Below are positions 35,908 through 44,812 of a stretch of 64,000 nt of DNA, piece after piece. Made by a program: the position numbers and the translations under genes. Source of the DNA: Prevotella melaninogenica (GTDB lineage Bacteria > Bacteroidota > Bacteroidia > Bacteroidales > Bacteroidaceae); contig NZ_CP072348.1 of assembly GCF_018127925.1 (NCBI RefSeq), forward strand, positions 937,501 through 1,001,500, in the 5' to 3' direction. Each line of letters starts with the position of its first letter. Within the stretch, counting starts at the first letter, position 1. Below the pieces are notes generated by a model, which saw only the letters and a program-made list of their open reading frames with translations, searched no databases and had not been told where the DNA came from.

Positions 35908-37383
35908 CTACTGACGGATAAGATTACGTCCTGCATCTATGCGGAGGAAAATAAATAGGAGCAACGTAAAGCCCCAAAGAGAAGAACCTCCGTAACTGAA
36001 GAAAGGTAACGGAATACCAATAACTGGCGTCAAACCTAATACCATTCCTACGTTAATAAAAAGATGGAATAGGAATATTCCTGCAACACAATAGCCATAG
36101 ACTCGCCCAAACTTAAAGGGTTGTCGATCGGCAAGGTACATTAATCGGAGTATTAGGAAAAGGAATAGCACAAGAACAGAGGCTGAACCGAGGAAACCCT
36201 CCTCCTCACCTACTGTACAGAAGATAAAGTCTGTATCCTGCTCTGGTACAAACTTCAACTTAGTTTGCGTACCATTCAAGAAACCTTTACCCTGTAAGCC
36301 ACCAGAGCCAATAGCTATCTCACTCTGATGTACATTATATCCTGCTCCTGCGAGGTCCTCATCTAAGCCTAAAAGTACGTTGATACGCACACGCTGGTGT
36401 GGCTGCATGACATCGTTCAACACATAGTCTGCTGAATAGAAAAAAGCTATTGACCCTAAAGCAAACAATGCAATATAGAAATAGTTAGCAAAGCGAGTGT
36501 TCATTGCATTATAAACTAAATAGCCAATAACACATGCCGATAAAATCAACTGAACCCAAACAACATCAAACGGAATAACAAACTCTGAGAAGAGCAAGGC
36601 AAGTCCTGTGACACCAAAGACATAAGTTAGCAATAGGCGCGTACGTCCTTTGTCGCCCACATAGACCCACACCATGACCGAAGAGAATATCTGAACAAGT
36701 AGGAGTACAACAAACTTTCCTAAGGACGTTGGTGTATCCCATAACAAGATTTCCTCATACTTGATTCCGACAACAAAGTAAATGACCATTGCCAGACCAG
36801 TGAATAGGAACGCACCAGACATTCCTTCACGATAAAGCATGAGGAAGAAAGAGAAATAAACCAAGGCAGAACCTGTCTCACGCTGTCCGACAATACACAG
36901 CATTGGTAGGAAAATGATTCCGCACGCACCAGCAAAATGCTTCCAATTCTTGATAGTAAAGCCATAAGCCGACATAAACTTGGCTATTGCTAATGCCGTT
37001 GCAAATTTCGCAAACTCGGCAGGCTGCAATCGGAGTGGACCCATAACGAGCCACGAGCGAGAACCCTTAATACTATGAGGATTAAAGATTGTGGCAAAGA
37101 GAAGGAGTACTAACAAACCATAGATGACATAAGCAAAGGTGTCATAGAAACGGTCGTCCATCATTAGAAGCACAAAGCCTAAACAGATGGAAGTACCAAT
37201 CCACACAATCTGCATACCCGAGCGGGTTGAAAGTGAGAAAATCTCTGTATCGCCATAAGTATAACTCGCACCGCAGACACTCACCCATCCAAAGGTGAGC
37301 AACGCAATATAGATACCTATCGTCCACCAATCTAATGAACGAAGTACACCTGGTTGTCTGTCTGCTGTATAATTACTTGGCAC
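35908..37383 (-). CDS. rodA: Rod-shape-determining peptidoglycan polymerase RodA
   Basis: A 491-residue SEDS-family glycosyltransferase that polymerises lipid II together with PBP2. The family blocks are visible: RSLDWWTIGIYIALLTFGWV at the start, GSRSWLVMGPLRLQPAEFAKFATALAIA, YPF-like HQRVRINVLLG, and the C-terminal GLTPVIGIPLPFFSYGGSSLWG. Ten or more membrane helices. The start codon is GTG at 37383, overlapping the pbp2 reading frame by 11 bp, indicating coupling. It is the last gene of the mreBCD operon. It is longer than E. coli RodA (370) through an enlarged central segment. Confidence 0.93.
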   Translation of the reverse strand: MPSNYTADRQPGVLRSLDWWTIGIYIALLTFGWVSVCGASYTYGDTEIFSLSTRSGMQIVWIGTSICLGFVLLMMDDRFYDTFAYVIYGLLVLLLFATIFNPHSIKGSRSWLVMGPLRLQPAEFAKFATALAIAKFMSAYGFTIKNWKHFAGACGIIFLPMLCIVGQRETGSALVYFSFFLMLYREGMSGAFLFTGLAMVIYFVVGIKYEEILLWDTPTSLGKFVVLLLVQIFSSVMVWVYVGDKGRTRLLLTYVFGVTGLALLFSEFVIPFDVVWVQLILSACVIGYLVYNAMNTRFANYFYIALFALGSIAFFYSADYVLNDVMQPHQRVRINVLLGLDEDLAGAGYNVHQSEIAIGSGGLQGKGFLNGTQTKLKFVPEQDTDFIFCTVGEEEGFLGSASVLVLFLFLILRLMYLADRQPFKFGRVYGYCVAGIFLFHLFINVGMVLGLTPVIGIPLPFFSYGGSSLWGFTLLLFIFLRIDAGRNLIRQ

Positions 37384-39739
37384 GATTTACGTTCTCCTTG
37401 CTTTTTTGTTTATCTTTGGATTGAACCTTTGATTTCTCTTTTGGTTGTTCCTTTGGTTTATCTTTTACTTGCTCCTTCGGTTTAGCCTTAGGTTGTTCCT
37501 TAGGCTTTTCTTTCGCCTGTTCCTTAGACTTCACCTTGGGTTGTTCCTTTGCTTTGTCTTTGGATTGCTCCTTAGGCTTTTCCTTCACCTTAGACTTTTC
37601 CCCATTATCCTTTCGATTATCTTTATTCTTTTCTTTTTCTTTTTCCTTCTTATCGCCTTCCTTATCTTTCTCTTTCTTCTCAGTCTTAACCGTTGTTTCA
37701 GGCTCTACACGGATAGCAGGTTCGTTCTGTGGTTGCTTCTTCTTCTCCTTTTCCTCAGCTTCTTTCCTTGCCTTTGCTTCCTTCAGCTTTTCTGCATCAG
37801 CTAAATCCTGCTTCTCTTTCACCTTCTTCAGCGAGTCTCTAATAGTATTTACACGCTTGATAGAGTCGAGACGAAGAGAGTCTGCACGTGACAAAGGACG
37901 CTTGAAAGAGTAAGCGATATGGCGTTTCTGAACCGCTGCAGCACGAGCTTCATCACCAGGGGTAAGCTTTCCATTAATATACTGCTCTATCATTAGCGAA
38001 CCAATTGGCACACCGTAGTCTGCACCAAATCCACCATTCTCAACATAAACAGCAATAGCTATCTTTGGAGTATCAACAGGTGCAAAGCCCATAAACACAG
38101 AGTGGTCCTTACCACGGTTCTGAGCTGTACCCGTCTTACCTGCCAATGAGTAACCAGGATGAACCGCATGCGCACAAGTTCCACCACGCACTGATGACAC
38201 CATACCCGCAATTACTTCTTGGTAAGCTCTTAGACTTCCCTTTGTATGGTGCTTCTCCACATACTTCTTATCGAGTTTTTTCCCTTGAATACTACGTACA
38301 ACATGTGGCGCAATGTAATAACCACGATTCGCAATCGTAGCACCGAGGTTCGCAATCTGCAGCGGAGTAAGGTTGACCTCACCCTGTCCGATAGAAATAG
38401 AGATAACCGAAAGCGGGTTCCATTTCTTAAAAGCATTATCATAGAACTTCGCATTTGGAATCATACCGCGCTTCTCACCAGGAAGATCGATACCTAATTT
38501 ATAACCGAAACCCATTGACACCATGTAGTCGCGCCACACGTTCATAGCATCCTCCAATGTCTTATATTTCCTACGATTGGAGAGCATATGATAGAGTCCC
38601 CAACAGTAATAACTATTACAAGAGGTGCTGATTGAAGGTACTAATGAAATAGGAGATGCATGTGCGTGACAACCGACATGAAGTCCTTTAAAGTTGAATC
38701 CATGATGACAAGGATAACGAGTTGAGTCTGTCACAATCCCTTCTGTGAAATACGTAACAGCCTGTCCTGTCTTAAACGTTGAACCTGGAGGATATTGACC
38801 CATTATAGCACGATTAAGTAGGGGCTTGGCTGGGTCGAGCGTCATATCTCGCTGGTACTTACCACGCAGTTTACCTATCATCGAACGAGGGTCGAAAGTA
38901 GGTGCAGAAACCATTGCTAAGATTTGTCCAGTCTTTGGTTCGATTGCCACAACAGCACCTAATTTACCTTCCATTAGGCGTTCACCAAGTGCCTGAAGTT
39001 CTGCATCAAGACCAAGTTGGATATCACGTCCAGGATGTGGACGCTGGTCATACTTACCATTCTGATAGCGACCTTGTATCTGTCCGTGGGCATCGCGCAG
39101 AAGTATCTGTACTCCCTTTACTCCACGTAAGTCTTTCTCATACTCACGCTCGACACCCATCTTACCGATATAATCTCCTGGCTGATAGTACTCATCTTCC
39201 TCAATATCACCCTGACTCACCTCTGCTACATCTCCAAGGACATGTGCAGCAATAGCTCGTTGATACTGACGAACACTACGTTTCTGAATATAAAAGCCTG
39301 GAAAACGATAAAGTTTCTCTTGGAAGACACTAAAGTCTTTATCACTCAATTGGCTCAAGAATAGTTGTTGCGTAAAGCGAGAGTAACCCGGATTCTTACT
39401 TCTATCCTTGATGTTAGCCATTCGGTTGATAAAATCAGCCTTTGTTATGTTTAGTGCCTTACAAAACTCCAATGTATCAAGATGACCTTTCATCTCATTG
39501 GTTACCACCATAATGTCATAAGCTGGCTGATTAAAAACCAGCAGCTTCCCATTCCTATCAGTGATAGAACCACGTGAAGGGAACTCAATCTTCTTTAAGA
39601 AAGCATTAGAGTCGGCACTCTTCCGATAGTCGTCACTGGCTATCTGAAGAGCAAAAAGACGTATAATGTATATCACCACGATACCTATTGCAACAGCACT
39701 AAGCACGAGGCGACGTTTCTCTAAATCATAATTCTTCAT
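37373..39739 (-). CDS. mrdA: Penicillin-binding protein 2 with long Lys/Glu/Pro tail
   Basis: A 788-residue class B transpeptidase of the elongasome. Order: one N-terminal membrane helix (about 12-32), the pedestal domain with FPSRGSITDRNGKLL, and the transpeptidase with active-site serine in PPGSTFKTGQ, SCN for SxN, and LAGKTGTAQN for KTG. The catalytic part ends near residue 600. The last roughly 190 residues are a charged tail with many KEQPK/KEKPK-type repeats; the encoding DNA (about 37390-37610) is a degenerate satellite of CCTTNGGTTGTT units. The tail would be periplasmic and could bind peptidoglycan or anionic partners. It ends inside the rodA start. Confidence 0.93.
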   Translation of the reverse strand: MKNYDLEKRRLVLSAVAIGIVVIYIIRLFALQIASDDYRKSADSNAFLKKIEFPSRGSITDRNGKLLVFNQPAYDIMVVTNEMKGHLDTLEFCKALNITKADFINRMANIKDRSKNPGYSRFTQQLFLSQLSDKDFSVFQEKLYRFPGFYIQKRSVRQYQRAIAAHVLGDVAEVSQGDIEEDEYYQPGDYIGKMGVEREYEKDLRGVKGVQILLRDAHGQIQGRYQNGKYDQRPHPGRDIQLGLDAELQALGERLMEGKLGAVVAIEPKTGQILAMVSAPTFDPRSMIGKLRGKYQRDMTLDPAKPLLNRAIMGQYPPGSTFKTGQAVTYFTEGIVTDSTRYPCHHGFNFKGLHVGCHAHASPISLVPSISTSCNSYYCWGLYHMLSNRRKYKTLEDAMNVWRDYMVSMGFGYKLGIDLPGEKRGMIPNAKFYDNAFKKWNPLSVISISIGQGEVNLTPLQIANLGATIANRGYYIAPHVVRSIQGKKLDKKYVEKHHTKGSLRAYQEVIAGMVSSVRGGTCAHAVHPGYSLAGKTGTAQNRGKDHSVFMGFAPVDTPKIAIAVYVENGGFGADYGVPIGSLMIEQYINGKLTPGDEARAAAVQKRHIAYSFKRPLSRADSLRLDSIKRVNTIRDSLKKVKEKQDLADAEKLKEAKARKEAEEKEKKKQPQNEPAIRVEPETTVKTEKKEKDKEGDKKEKEKEKNKDNRKDNGEKSKVKEKPKEQSKDKAKEQPKVKSKEQAKEKPKEQPKAKPKEQVKDKPKEQPKEKSKVQSKDKQKSKENVNRAK

Positions 39740-39742
39740 TTC

Positions 39743-40243
39743 TTATCGCCTCCTAACGTTCTCAACAACAAGAATAAGAATAAGCGTGAGCAGTGAACTG
39801 CCGCCAATACAAAGTAACCATTCTAACACATTAAAGAAACTAAACATCTCTAATGAGAAGAAAACGACGCTGTATATCAAGGTTAGAATAGCTACATACC
39901 ACGTATATTGCGGTATACTAAGCGTGTCCATACCTGCTTGGAAGTTGTCACTACTGTCACGAGGTATGAATAGCTGTAGTACATAAGGCTGTAAAGCAGC
40001 TATTAAAGTCAATGAAGCAGAAGCTACACCAGGCGTATTTGAGAAAGTGTCAATGGTAAGACCCATTAGAAACGCCCATATCAACATAGCCCACTGAGGA
40101 TAATTACGAGGGAACAAAAGGATAAAATAGATATAAAGCAATGGTGTGGCAACAGCAAACAGATGAATGTGATTGAGTACAAACACCTGTGCCACTGTCA
40201 AAACAGCAAACCAAAGCAAACGTTTTAGGAAATCTATATTCAT
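39743..40243 (-). CDS. mreD: Rod-shape-determining protein MreD
   Basis: A 166-residue inner-membrane protein with about five helices, including VLTVAQVFVLNHIHLF and PLLYIYFILLFPRNYPQWAMLIWAFLMGLTIDTFSNTPGVASASLTLIA, the latter being the diagnostic MreD core (GLxxDxFSNTPGxxA). It forms the elongasome scaffold with MreC. It begins 3 bp before... the pbp2 gene that follows on the minus strand, so the two are tightly linked; a 115-bp gap separates it from mreC. Confidence 0.9.
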   Translation of the reverse strand: MNIDFLKRLLWFAVLTVAQVFVLNHIHLFAVATPLLYIYFILLFPRNYPQWAMLIWAFLMGLTIDTFSNTPGVASASLTLIAALQPYVLQLFIPRDSSDNFQAGMDTLSIPQYTWYVAILTLIYSVVFFSLEMFSFFNVLEWLLCIGGSSLLTLILILVVENVRRR

Positions 40244-40358
40244 TCTTTTTATTCGTAATTCAAAGGGGGAAAGTGGCTCACACCAATGTTAGAATGACTC
40301 TACAAAGTGTGGTTATCCTACCTCCCATCAATCTAAATAATATCTGCAAGCAGTCTAC

Positions 40359-41243
40359 TTACTGTACACTATTGTCCATCTGACTCTCAATAGGCTTGAT
40401 AGAGTCTTGTGCTGCCTTTATAACTTGGCGTTGATCTCTTATAGAAGCATCGTCAATCACACAGACATCACGAAGGTTTCCGAAGTCTGTTGATAGCTGG
40501 ATTTGTAGTCGATAAGAGAGTCCATCTTCTGAATTATAGACATGTTTTATCTTACCAACCAACACACCAGCTGGGAAAACAGAAGAATATCCACTCGTTA
40601 CAACACGGTCACCTAACTTAAACTTAGCATGACGAGGGACATCATCTAAATAAGCAACATCGGATGCGCCTCCATTCCAATGGAGATAACCGAAGTAGTC
40701 ACGTCCTTGAATAGAACAACTGATGTTTGACTTTGAGTTCAGCACAGGGATTACAACGGCATAATGAATACCTGCCATATAGACAATACCCACAACACCA
40801 TTACCACAGGCAACACCCATATCCTTATGTACACCATCCCATGTTCCTTTGTTGATGGTGATAAAGTTATTAGGTTTATCCAGTGAATTGGCTACAACCT
40901 TTGCCTGTATCAATCGGAACTTTGAAAGGAAACGATACTGACCTTTATGAAGGAAGGTAGAATCCTTTGTCTTATCATAAAGTTGAGCAGATAACTCCTT
41001 CACTTGACGTTCCAGTTCAAGGTTACGTTTGGTTAAAGCCTCATTCACCTCACCCATTGTTAGATAAGATGTAACCTTTGAACTTCCCTCATAAGCCAAA
41101 CCAGCCACATAGTTTGCTGAGGTGAACCACACACTGCCCTGATAGTCATTGAATCGGAACAGAAGAACCATACTCAAGACTTCCAGGGCAACGAACAAGA
41201 ACCAATGCTTGTACTTAGCAAGGAACTCAGTCAGATTGTGCAT
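40359..41243 (-). CDS. mreC: Rod-shape-determining protein MreC
   Basis: A 294-residue periplasmic scaffold anchored by one N-terminal helix (about 13-32). A coiled coil (ALTKRNLELERQVKELSAQLYD, about 65-90) is followed by the paired beta-barrel domain with NSLDKPNNFITINKGTWDGVHKDMGVACGNGVVG and VTSGYSSVFPAGVLVGKI. This is the standard domain order. It lies 12 bp after mreB. The last residues are Gln/Ser-rich and probably disordered. Confidence 0.92.
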   Translation of the reverse strand: MHNLTEFLAKYKHWFLFVALEVLSMVLLFRFNDYQGSVWFTSANYVAGLAYEGSSKVTSYLTMGEVNEALTKRNLELERQVKELSAQLYDKTKDSTFLHKGQYRFLSKFRLIQAKVVANSLDKPNNFITINKGTWDGVHKDMGVACGNGVVGIVYMAGIHYAVVIPVLNSKSNISCSIQGRDYFGYLHWNGGASDVAYLDDVPRHAKFKLGDRVVTSGYSSVFPAGVLVGKIKHVYNSEDGLSYRLQIQLSTDFGNLRDVCVIDDASIRDQRQVIKAAQDSIKPIESQMDNSVQ

Positions 41244-41255
41244 GAACGTTAGTTG

Positions 41256-42278
41256 TTATCTCATCAAGAACGAGAAACGATCTACGTTCTTCAATGCAAT
41301 ACCTGCACCCTTAGCCACACTGTGCAATGGGTCTTCGGCAATATGGAATGGAATATTAATCTTATCAGTCAGACGCTTGTCGATACCACGAAGCAAAGCA
41401 CCACCACCACTGAGATAGATACCATTCTTTACGATATCAGCATAAAGCTCAGGTGGAGTGTTCTCCAATGCTGAAAGAACAGCATTCTCAATCTTTGCAA
41501 CGGTCTTATCAAGACAATGAGCAATCTCCTGATAACATACAGGAACCTCCATAGGAAGAGCTGTGATACGGTTAGGACCATGTACAATGTAATCCTCAGG
41601 AGCTTCATCACCAAGGTCTGTCAGTGCTGAACCTACATGGAGCTTAATACGCTCTGCCATACGCTCACTGACCTTCACATTGTGCTGACGACTCATATAT
41701 TCCTGAATATCCGCAGTGAGGTCATCACCAGCTACACGGATAGAGTTATTACATACGATACCACCCAAAGAGATTACAGCAATCTCAGTGCTACCACCAC
41801 CGATATCAACAATCATGTTACCCTCAGGAGCCTCTACATCAAGACCCATACCAAGAGCTGCAGCCATTGGCTCGAAGATAAGATATACATCACGTCCATC
41901 AGCATGTTCAGCTGAGTCACGAACGGCACGAAGCTCCACTTCAGTAGAACCTGATGGAACACCGATTACCATACGTAATGAAGGTGAGAAGAAACGATTA
42001 CCACTGTGAACCATCTTAATAAGTCCACGCATCATCTGCTCACAAGCTGTAAAGTCAGCGATAACTCCGTCGCGCAAAGGGCGGATTGTACGAATATTGG
42101 GATGTTCCTTCTCGTACATCATCTTTGCATCACCACCCACAGCAATCATCTTATCTGTGCGACGGTCCAGTGCTACTACTGACGGCTCATCAACTACAAT
42201 CTTATCATCACTGATAATAATCGTGTTTGCCGTTCCCAGGTCCATAGCAATTTCCTGGATAAATGAAAATAATCCCAT
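41256..42278 (-). CDS. mreB: Rod-shape-determining protein MreB
   Basis: A 340-residue actin homologue forming membrane-attached filaments that direct wall synthesis. It contains the N-terminal amphipathic MGLFSFIQEIAMDLGTANT, phosphate-1 loop DLGTANTIII, connecting motif with EPMAAALGMG, phosphate-2 IVDIGGGSTEIAVISLGG and adenosine motif YLSGGGALLRGID. Length is canonical. It is separated by 46 bp from the truncated purH gene upstream and probably shares its promoter. Confidence 0.97.
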   Translation of the reverse strand: MGLFSFIQEIAMDLGTANTIIISDDKIVVDEPSVVALDRRTDKMIAVGGDAKMMYEKEHPNIRTIRPLRDGVIADFTACEQMMRGLIKMVHSGNRFFSPSLRMVIGVPSGSTEVELRAVRDSAEHADGRDVYLIFEPMAAALGMGLDVEAPEGNMIVDIGGGSTEIAVISLGGIVCNNSIRVAGDDLTADIQEYMSRQHNVKVSERMAERIKLHVGSALTDLGDEAPEDYIVHGPNRITALPMEVPVCYQEIAHCLDKTVAKIENAVLSALENTPPELYADIVKNGIYLSGGGALLRGIDKRLTDKINIPFHIAEDPLHSVAKGAGIALKNVDRFSFLMR

Positions 42279-42324
42279 TAATATATCTGTATTTTATAAT
42301 TGTATATTCTTTTCTATTCTGTGC

Positions 42325-42921
42325 TTATTCTGTTGCAAACCAGCTATGGATAGCCTTATCATAGTGGCTGCTAACACCAAAAGCACGCTCTGCAAACATC
42401 TTTCGGTCTTCGATATCTGTCTGCGCACCATTTGTATTGAGAATCTGGAGCAACACTGGATATTCTGCCTTACTTGGCACGATAACAACATCCTTGAAGT
42501 TCTTTGCTCCTGCACGTATCAGTGAAATACCACCAATATCAATCTTCTCAATGATGTCTTCTGCGCTGGCACCACTGGCAACCGTCTGCTCAAATGGATA
42601 AAGATCTACAATGACAAGATCAATGAAAGGTATTTCATATTTCTGCATCTGTGCCTGATCACCTTCATTATCACGGCGAGAAAGGATTCCTCCAAAAACC
42701 TTTGGATGAAGGGTCTTCACGCGACCTCCAAGGATAGAAGGATAAGATGTTACGTCTTCTACCTTCTGACATGGGTATCCTAATGATTCGATGAACTCTT
42801 GTGTACCACCTGTACTTAAGAATTTCACACCTTCCGCATCTAACTTCTTGAGCAAATCCTCAAGTCCATCTTTATGAAAAACCGAAATAAGAGCAGTCTT
42901 AATTTGTTTTTTACCAGCCAT
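42325..42921 (-). CDS. purH: IMP cyclohydrolase domain (PurH N-terminal half, stand-alone)
   Basis: About 198 residues from the ATG at 42921 (MAGKKQIKTALISVFHKDGL); the frame opens 10 codons earlier but the promoter box overlaps that part. It carries the full MGS-like cyclohydrolase domain: KFLSTGGTQEFIESLGYP, TSYPSILGGRVKTLHPKVFGGIL, IDLVIVDLYPFEQTVASG and DIGGISLIRAGAKNFKDV. Ordinary bacterial PurH is about 510 residues with a C-terminal AICAR transformylase; here the protein stops after SSHYDKAIHSWFATE and only 46 bp separate it from mreB, so the second half is absent, not frameshifted. Catalyses FAICAR to IMP if folded alone. Confidence 0.88.
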   Translation of the reverse strand: MAGKKQIKTALISVFHKDGLEDLLKKLDAEGVKFLSTGGTQEFIESLGYPCQKVEDVTSYPSILGGRVKTLHPKVFGGILSRRDNEGDQAQMQKYEIPFIDLVIVDLYPFEQTVASGASAEDIIEKIDIGGISLIRAGAKNFKDVVIVPSKAEYPVLLQILNTNGAQTDIEDRKMFAERAFGVSSHYDKAIHSWFATE

Positions 42922-42948
42922 TGTAAAACATTTTATGGATTTGATTTG

Positions 42949-42978
42949 CAAAGTTACTAATTATAGGTGACTAAACAA
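42949..42978 (-). promoter_or_regulatory. Promoter of the purH-mreBCD-pbp2-rodA operon
   Basis: TAACTTTG (42956-42949, minus) with TTG 19 bp upstream (42978-42976). It lies 27 bp before the chosen purH start. Confidence 0.65.
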
Positions 42979-42994
42979 TATTTTAAATCAAAAA

Positions 42995-43052
42995 AAAACA
43001 AAAGGTTGCCAACTATTTGCTTAAAGTCTAATAAGCTGCCACCTTTTGTTTT
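42995..43052 (-). terminator. Terminator of the 43.1-kb lipoprotein gene
   Basis: AAAACAAAAGGT (42995-43006) pairs perfectly with 43041-43052; on the minus strand a T-run follows. It separates the lipoprotein gene from the purH promoter. Confidence 0.8.
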
Positions 43053-43128
43053 ATTCTGCCTGCTTCAAGTTCTGCTTTTTGAGAACTGAAGTTCAATTTC
43101 TTTATGCCTACCAAAGACCTTATCAAGT

Positions 43129-43500
43129 CTATTCTTTACCTTTGATACCGATAGCATCTAAGATACCTTGTATCTCACTGCCAAGACCAAAGACACTATT
43201 CATCACACCATCCTTGGCACCGCGCACCATATAACGGGCACAATCACCTTCGAGCTTACCGATACGCTGGCGTTCTGCAACGGTATAATCATGGCGTGAG
43301 ATCTCTCGACGAATACGACCAAACTTGTCAACAGCTTTACGCCACTTCTTTGCTGTGTAGTATTGGCTATTATCACGTAATTCATAGGAAAAGTTCTCTA
43401 AGTCGTTAATAGCTGACTCACGTGTAGCACATGAGCTTACCAATAGCATTGCCACAATGAGGGCAAGGCCCATAAGCGTTTTCTTTACCTTGTTTCTCAT
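43129..43500 (-). CDS. Small helical lipoprotein (possibly DUF6565-like)
   Basis: A 123-residue lipoprotein with signal peptide and lipobox VSSC (Cys24). The mature part is helical: ESAINDLENFSYELRDNSQYYTAKKWRKAVDKFGRIRREI, then TVAERQRIGKLEGDCARYMV. The spacing of an early W and a late IGKLxG motif resembles the Bacteroides lipoproteins annotated DUF6565, but I hold this with low certainty. The C-terminal segment VMNSVFGLGSEIQGILDAIG is amphipathic. Own promoter at 43614 and terminator at 42995. Function unknown. Confidence 0.7.
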   Translation of the reverse strand: MRNKVKKTLMGLALIVAMLLVSSCATRESAINDLENFSYELRDNSQYYTAKKWRKAVDKFGRIRREISRHDYTVAERQRIGKLEGDCARYMVRGAKDGVMNSVFGLGSEIQGILDAIGIKGKE

Positions 43501-43613
43501 CTTTTATAACTTCTAATTTTATAATAATCCTCCCTATATCTGGCTTACGTTTATAATATCTTTCTATATTGAAAGTAACATCAAATTCAGCCTTTTAAGG
43601 GTAATAGTCGTGG

Positions 43614-43644
43614 CAAAAATAGGAAATAATAATGATTTTACCAA
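43614..43644 (-). promoter_or_regulatory. Promoter of the small lipoprotein gene
   Basis: TATTTTTG (43621-43614, minus) with TTG 20 bp upstream (43644-43642); leader about 110 nt; divergent from mutY. Confidence 0.55.
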
Positions 43645-43686
43645 CAAAACATCACATTACTTTTCATTCTTTTTCTACTTTTTAAC

Positions 43687-43694
43687 TACCTTTG
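43687..43694 (+). promoter_or_regulatory. Promoter -7 box of mutY abutting its start codon
   Basis: TACCTTTG ends 4 bp before the ATG at 43699, implying a leaderless mRNA. Confidence 0.65.
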
Positions 43695-43698
43695 TTCC

Positions 43699-44703
43699 AT
43701 GAATTTTGCAGTAACACTTCTTCAATGGTTCAAAAATAACGGACGTTCTCTACCTTGGCGAGAGACGAATGACGCATACGCTATTTGGCTGAGTGAGGTT
43801 ATTTTACAGCAAACTCGTATCGTGCAGGGTATGAGTTATTGGGAACGTTTCATGGCACAATGGCCTACGGTTAACGACCTCGCTGCTGCCACGGAGGACG
43901 AAGTGCTAAAGGCTTGGCAGGGCTTGGGCTATTATTCTCGTGCAAGAAACCTCCATACGGCAGCACAACAGGTGATGGAATTAGGTGGATTCCCACAGAC
44001 TTTCAAAGAATTAAAGACTCTGAAAGGTGTAGGCGATTATACTGCTGCTGCCATTGCTTCTATTGCTTTTGGCGAACCAGTTGCTGTGGTAGACGGCAAC
44101 GTTTATCGTGTGCTTTCTCGCTATTATGGCATCGAGACACCTATTGATAGTACCGAAGGGAAGAAGGAGTTTCAAGCGCTCGCTCAATCTCTTTTACCTA
44201 TAAATGAACCTGCTGACTACAACGAAGCGATAATGGACTTTGGTGCGACTCAGTGTACACCAAATTCTCCTCATTGCAGTGCTTGTCCACTCTGCGAAAC
44301 ATGCGTTGCTTTTCGCGAACAACGCATTAATGAACTACCAGTAAAAAGCAAAAAAGTGAAACAACGGGAACGTCATTTCACCTATCTTTGTATTGAATAT
44401 GAAGGAAAGATAGCCATCCACCAACGTGGTGCGGGTGACATTTGGCAAGGACTATGGGAGTTTCCACAGGAAGAACACCTTACATCATCTGAAGACTCTG
44501 CGTGGAAAACTGAAGCACAGCTACTACAAAAGGGGGTAAAGCATATTCTTACCCATCAGATTCTTCTTGCAGACATTTACCTTTGGCAGCCTAAGCACCG
44601 CCCACAACTACCCTCAGATTTCATCTGGATAGAAAGGCAAGACCTTGAAAATTATGCTTTACCACGGCTAATTGAGATTCTGCTAAAGGCAGTTCCTGCC
44701 TAA
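43699..44703 (+). CDS. mutY: A/G-specific adenine glycosylase
   Basis: A 334-residue DNA repair glycosylase removing adenine opposite 8-oxoguanine. It has LPWRETNDAYAIWLSEVILQQTRI (catalytic Glu in SEVILQQT), the helix-hairpin-helix LKTLKGVGDYTAAAIASIAFGEPVAVVDGNVYRVLSR with the conserved Asp in VDGNV, and the [4Fe-4S] cysteines C-x6-C-x2-C-x5-C in CTPNSPHCSACPLCETC. The C-terminal NUDIX-like domain (about 220-334) includes GDIWQGLWEFPQEE. Single-gene unit, convergent with ampG. Confidence 0.95.
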   Translation: MNFAVTLLQWFKNNGRSLPWRETNDAYAIWLSEVILQQTRIVQGMSYWERFMAQWPTVNDLAAATEDEVLKAWQGLGYYSRARNLHTAAQQVMELGGFPQTFKELKTLKGVGDYTAAAIASIAFGEPVAVVDGNVYRVLSRYYGIETPIDSTEGKKEFQALAQSLLPINEPADYNEAIMDFGATQCTPNSPHCSACPLCETCVAFREQRINELPVKSKKVKQRERHFTYLCIEYEGKIAIHQRGAGDIWQGLWEFPQEEHLTSSEDSAWKTEAQLLQKGVKHILTHQILLADIYLWQPKHRPQLPSDFIWIERQDLENYALPRLIEILLKAVPA

Positions 44704-44743
44704 AATCCCACCTCCCTTCATCCGTCTATCCCACGGTCCGCTT

Positions 44744-44764
44744 CTACGAGGCACTGCCTCGTAG
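44744..44764. terminator. Hairpin between convergent mutY and ampG-like genes
   Basis: CTACGAGGC-act-GCCTCGTAG, a perfect 9-bp stem with a 3-nt loop. There is no T-run, so it may be a short palindromic repeat rather than a terminator. Confidence 0.5.
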
Positions 44765-44812
44765 CCTTCTCTCCCCTTCTCCTTTCTCCTTCCTTCAAAG
44801 CGCCTCTATCGG

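Noticed and set aside
42325-42921. purH truncated by a frameshift
   Set aside because: Only 46 bp lie between its stop and mreB and no AICAR transformylase sequence is seen in any frame, so it is a true short gene, not a frameshift.
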